From positions 62,001 through 126,000 of the forward strand of contig NZ_JAUASX010000011.1 in the NCBI RefSeq assembly GCF_030345715.1: a stretch of DNA of 64,000 nucleotides, given 5' to 3'. The position numbers and the translations under genes were made by a program. Below are positions 61,673-64,000 of the stretch, piece by piece (position 1 is the first letter of the stretch; the number at the start of each line of letters is the position of its first letter). The notes under the pieces are model-generated. The model made no database searches. It saw only the letters and a program-made list of their open reading frames with translations, and was not told where the DNA came from. The DNA is from Solimonas sp. SE-A11. GTDB taxonomy: Bacteria; Pseudomonadota; Gammaproteobacteria; Nevskiales; Nevskiaceae.

Positions 61673-64000
61673 ATGGACAAGCGTGCCGCGACCGGTTTCG
61701 GCCTTCGGGCTCTCATCATCAGCATGCTGCTGGCGCTGGTCACGGCCTGCGGCGGCGGTGGCGGGGGCGGAGGCACCCCGGGCACCACAGTGACGTCGAT
61801 CACGGTGGACTCCGCCACGAGCGGCGTGCTGCCCAAGGGTGCCACGCGCGAGCTGCGGGTGACGGCCCGCCTGGCCGATGGCAGCAACCAGCTGGCCACC
61901 ACGGGCATCACCTGGGAGTCCCTGACCCCGGCGCTGGCCTCGGTCAACAGCAGCGGCGTGATCACCGCGCTGTCCGCCACCGGCACGGCCCGCATCCGCG
62001 CCAACATCAGCGCAGCCTCGGTGTCCGGTGAATATTCCGTGACCCTCGGCGCGGCGGTCCCGGCCAGCCTCACGGTGACCTCGGCCGTTGGCGGCAGCCT
62101 GCCCAAGGGCGCCACCCGCCAGCTCACCGCCACGCTGCTCTTCACCGACGGCGTGACCACGCAGGATGTCACCACCCAGGCGACTTGGACTTCTGGCAAG
62201 CCCGCCGCCGCCACGGTTGGCGACACCGCGCCGAACCAGGGCCTGGTCACCGCCGTCAGCGACACCGCCGACTCCGCAACGATCACCGCCAGGTTCACGC
62301 CGGCCGGCATGACCGAGAAGTCCGCCAGCCTGACGGTCGCGGTTGCCCCCGCCGGCCTGCTGCGCGTGGACATCGATCCTGCCGCTCCTTCGCTCGGCAA
62401 GGGTTCTACCCTGCAGCTCAAGGCCCTGGCCGTGCAGTCCACCGGCGGCACGCCGTCGGATGTCGCCGGCAGCGCCAACACCACCTGGCAGAGCAGCAAC
62501 CCGGCGATCGCCCGCGTCTCGTCCACCGGCCTGCTGACGGCCGTTGAGCCGGGCACGGCGGATATCACCGTCCGCCACACCCCGACGGGCGCGTCCAGCC
62601 CGACCGTACGGACCGTCACGGCCACCGTCACCAACGCCACGCTGAGCTCGATCGAGATCGAGGCGCCGGTCTCCGCCCTGGCCAAGGGTGGCTTCACGAC
62701 CCAGTTCACCGCCACCGGCGTGTACACCGACGGCACCAACAGGGACCTCACCAACCAGGTCCTGTGGGCTTCCTCGAACACGGGCTTTGCCACCATCAGC
62801 AATGCCGCCGGCACCCGTGGCCAGCTCAAGACGGTCGCCGCAGGCGATACCAACATCAAGGCCTCGCTGTCCGGCGTGAGCAGCGCGGATTCGCCGTTCA
62901 CCGTCAACAATGCCAACCTGGCTTCGATCGCCGTCGAGCCGGCTACTGAAAGCCTGGCGCTGGGGCAGTCCAAGCAGTACAAGGCCATCGGCACCTTCAC
63001 CAGTCCCGCCTCGACGGCTGAAATCACCGGCGTCGTCACCTGGAATTCCACGGTCCCGGCCGTGGCCACGGTCAGCAATGCCGCCGCCAGCAAGGGCGTG
63101 GTGGTGTCGCAGAGCGCGGGTACGTCCTTGATCACCGCGGCCTACACCTCGGACGCCGGCACGACGACTTCCCCGGCTGCCAACCTCACCGTGACCACCG
63201 CGGCCATCGACAGCATCGTGGTCACGCCGGATGACGAAGCCGTGCCCAAGGGCTTTACCCGCCAGCTCACCGCCACCGCCACGCTCACCGACGGCTCCAT
63301 CGCCGACGTGACCGCCGCGGTGACCTGGTCGTCGGAGAACTCCAACGTCGCCACCGTCAGCAATGCCGCCGACACGCGCGGCGTCGCCCGCGGCGGCTCG
63401 CTGGGCAACACCAAGATCACCGCCACCGCCCCCAACGGCGTCTCCGGCAACACCACGCTGGATGTCATCGACGCCACGCTGCAGTCGATCTCCGTTGATC
63501 CGGCCAGCAGCACCATCCCCCTGGGCAAGACGCAGCAGTTCACCGCGCGCGGCCAGTTCACGGATGCCTTCCAGATGGACGTGACCACCCAGGTCACCTG
63601 GAGCTCGGCGGATACGAACGTCGCCTCGGTGAGCAACTCGCCGGCCACGGCGGGCCTGGCCACCTCCAAGGCTCAAGGCGGTCCGATCACGATCAAGGCC
63701 CTGCGCGGCGGCACCGATATCTCCGACACCGCCCAGCTGACCGTGAATGCAGCCACCGCAGTGAAGCTGCAGGTGTTCAGCGACGCCACGTCCTGCCCGG
63801 CCGCGGTGACCGAGGATGACGCCGCAGACGTCACCATTTCCCTGCCGCGTTCCTACACCGCAGGCGCTCGCGCCTGTGCCGAGTACACCGACGGCCAGGT
63901 TCGCGACGTGACCGAACTGGTGAGCTGGAGCACGGGGTCGTCGGCCGCTGCCACGGTCAGCAACGACGCGGCGACCCGCGGCATCATCACGCCGGTGTCG
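61673..64000 (+). CDS. Lipoprotein with tandem Big_2 Ig-like repeats, incomplete at the right edge
   Basis: At least 776 residues, open at the window end. A lipoprotein signal (GLRALIISMLLALVTAC, lipobox VTAC) and an eight-glycine stretch precede tandem bacterial Ig-like (Big_2) domains of about 85-100 residues; I count eight, the last cut. Each has a first strand such as LTVTSAVGGSLPKGATRQLT, then Y-TDG/FTDG...VT..V.WSSSN...ATVSN, then a TR/TKITA strand. It is likely an outer-membrane-anchored surface or adhesion protein. ATG 61670 is two codons into the same frame; 61673 has better spacing to GGGGAG. Confidence 0.9.
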   Translation, partial: MDKRAATGFGLRALIISMLLALVTACGGGGGGGGTPGTTVTSITVDSATSGVLPKGATRELRVTARLADGSNQLATTGITWESLTPALASVNSSGVITALSATGTARIRANISAASVSGEYSVTLGAAVPASLTVTSAVGGSLPKGATRQLTATLLFTDGVTTQDVTTQATWTSGKPAAATVGDTAPNQGLVTAVSDTADSATITARFTPAGMTEKSASLTVAVAPAGLLRVDIDPAAPSLGKGSTLQLKALAVQSTGGTPSDVAGSANTTWQSSNPAIARVSSTGLLTAVEPGTADITVRHTPTGASSPTVRTVTATVTNATLSSIEIEAPVSALAKGGFTTQFTATGVYTDGTNRDLTNQVLWASSNTGFATISNAAGTRGQLKTVAAGDTNIKASLSGVSSADSPFTVNNANLASIAVEPATESLALGQSKQYKAIGTFTSPASTAEITGVVTWNSTVPAVATVSNAAASKGVVVSQSAGTSLITAAYTSDAGTTTSPAANLTVTTAAIDSIVVTPDDEAVPKGFTRQLTATATLTDGSIADVTAAVTWSSENSNVATVSNAADTRGVARGGSLGNTKITATAPNGVSGNTTLDVIDATLQSISVDPASSTIPLGKTQQFTARGQFTDAFQMDVTTQVTWSSADTNVASVSNSPATAGLATSKAQGGPITIKALRGGTDISDTAQLTVNAATAVKLQVFSDATSCPAAVTEDDAADVTISLPRSYTAGARACAEYTDGQVRDVTELVSWSTGSSAAATVSNDAATRGIITPVS

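Noticed and set aside
61409-63676. A 755-codon minus-strand open frame
   Set aside because: It lies opposite the Big_2 lipoprotein, which has a lipobox, repeats and a ribosome binding site; the antisense product is Gly/Arg-rich without motifs.

Overview
The window reads as chromosomal DNA of a high-GC, Gram-negative bacterium, most likely a gammaproteobacterium. Support for that class comes from YcgL, YaeQ, YajD and YjgA/DarP family genes together with RsgA, an LpxL/HtrB-like acyltransferase, a TonB-dependent receptor and many lipoproteins. The set of Rieske oxygenases, P450, acyl-CoA carboxylase and steroid-type reductases resembles Solimonas/Nevskia-type hydrocarbon and steroid degraders, but that placement is inference. 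I see no rRNA, tRNA, CRISPR array, phage or insertion sequence.

Layout. 1-18 kb: mixed housekeeping and accessory genes (PAS histidine kinase with a GST, hydrolases, an SDR epimerase, two divergent L,D-transpeptidases, a SufS-like PLP enzyme, a ten-repeat WG protein, a Crp/Fnr regulator, an SDR/metallo-beta-lactamase-fold pair). 18-19.4 kb: a solitary KshA-like Rieske oxygenase with its own terminator. 19.4-24.5 kb: a lipoprotein propeller, a three-gene lipid operon (diacylglycerol-kinase-like, metallophosphoesterase, PAP2) and an LpxL-like acyltransferase. 24.5-33.2 kb: a flavin NPD/nitronate monooxygenase facing an HxlR regulator across two palindromes, YaeQ, a DUF1295 reductase, a DUF2145 pair with TetR-like operators, a thioesterase, a saccharopine-dehydrogenase-like enoyl reductase, and an alpha/beta hydrolase followed by an orphan DUF5706 (Pycsar effector-like) membrane protein.

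33.3-43.4 kb is one long minus-strand catabolic cluster: enoyl-CoA hydratase, AtuA-like protein, TetR, biotin carboxylase, a separate biotin carrier protein, carboxyltransferase, HSL-type hydrolase and propionyl-CoA synthetase. It resembles the acyclic-terpene (atu) or leucine (liu) carboxylase pathways, but the alpha subunit is split in two and no acyl-CoA dehydrogenase is present. 43.5-54.2 kb: an MFS transporter, quinone oxidoreductase, esterase, amidase, HNH protein, RsgA, a TonB-dependent receptor and small secreted proteins.

54.4-59.2 kb is the most remarkable part. A Rieske oxygenase, a carboxymuconolactone-decarboxylase-like protein and a membrane protein with clear resemblance to plant cycloeucalenol cycloisomerase (opens the 9beta,19-cyclopropane ring of sterols) form one operon. 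A terminator and an inverted-repeat operator separate it from a second operon of TetR, cytochrome P450 and rubredoxin. I interpret the pair as a sterol or triterpenoid modification or degradation module; it is the best candidate here for an undescribed system. The window ends with YjgA/DarP, a lipoprotein hydrolase and an incomplete lipoprotein of tandem bacterial Ig-like (Big_2) repeats.

Several families of intergenic inverted repeats (REP-like) are scattered between operons.
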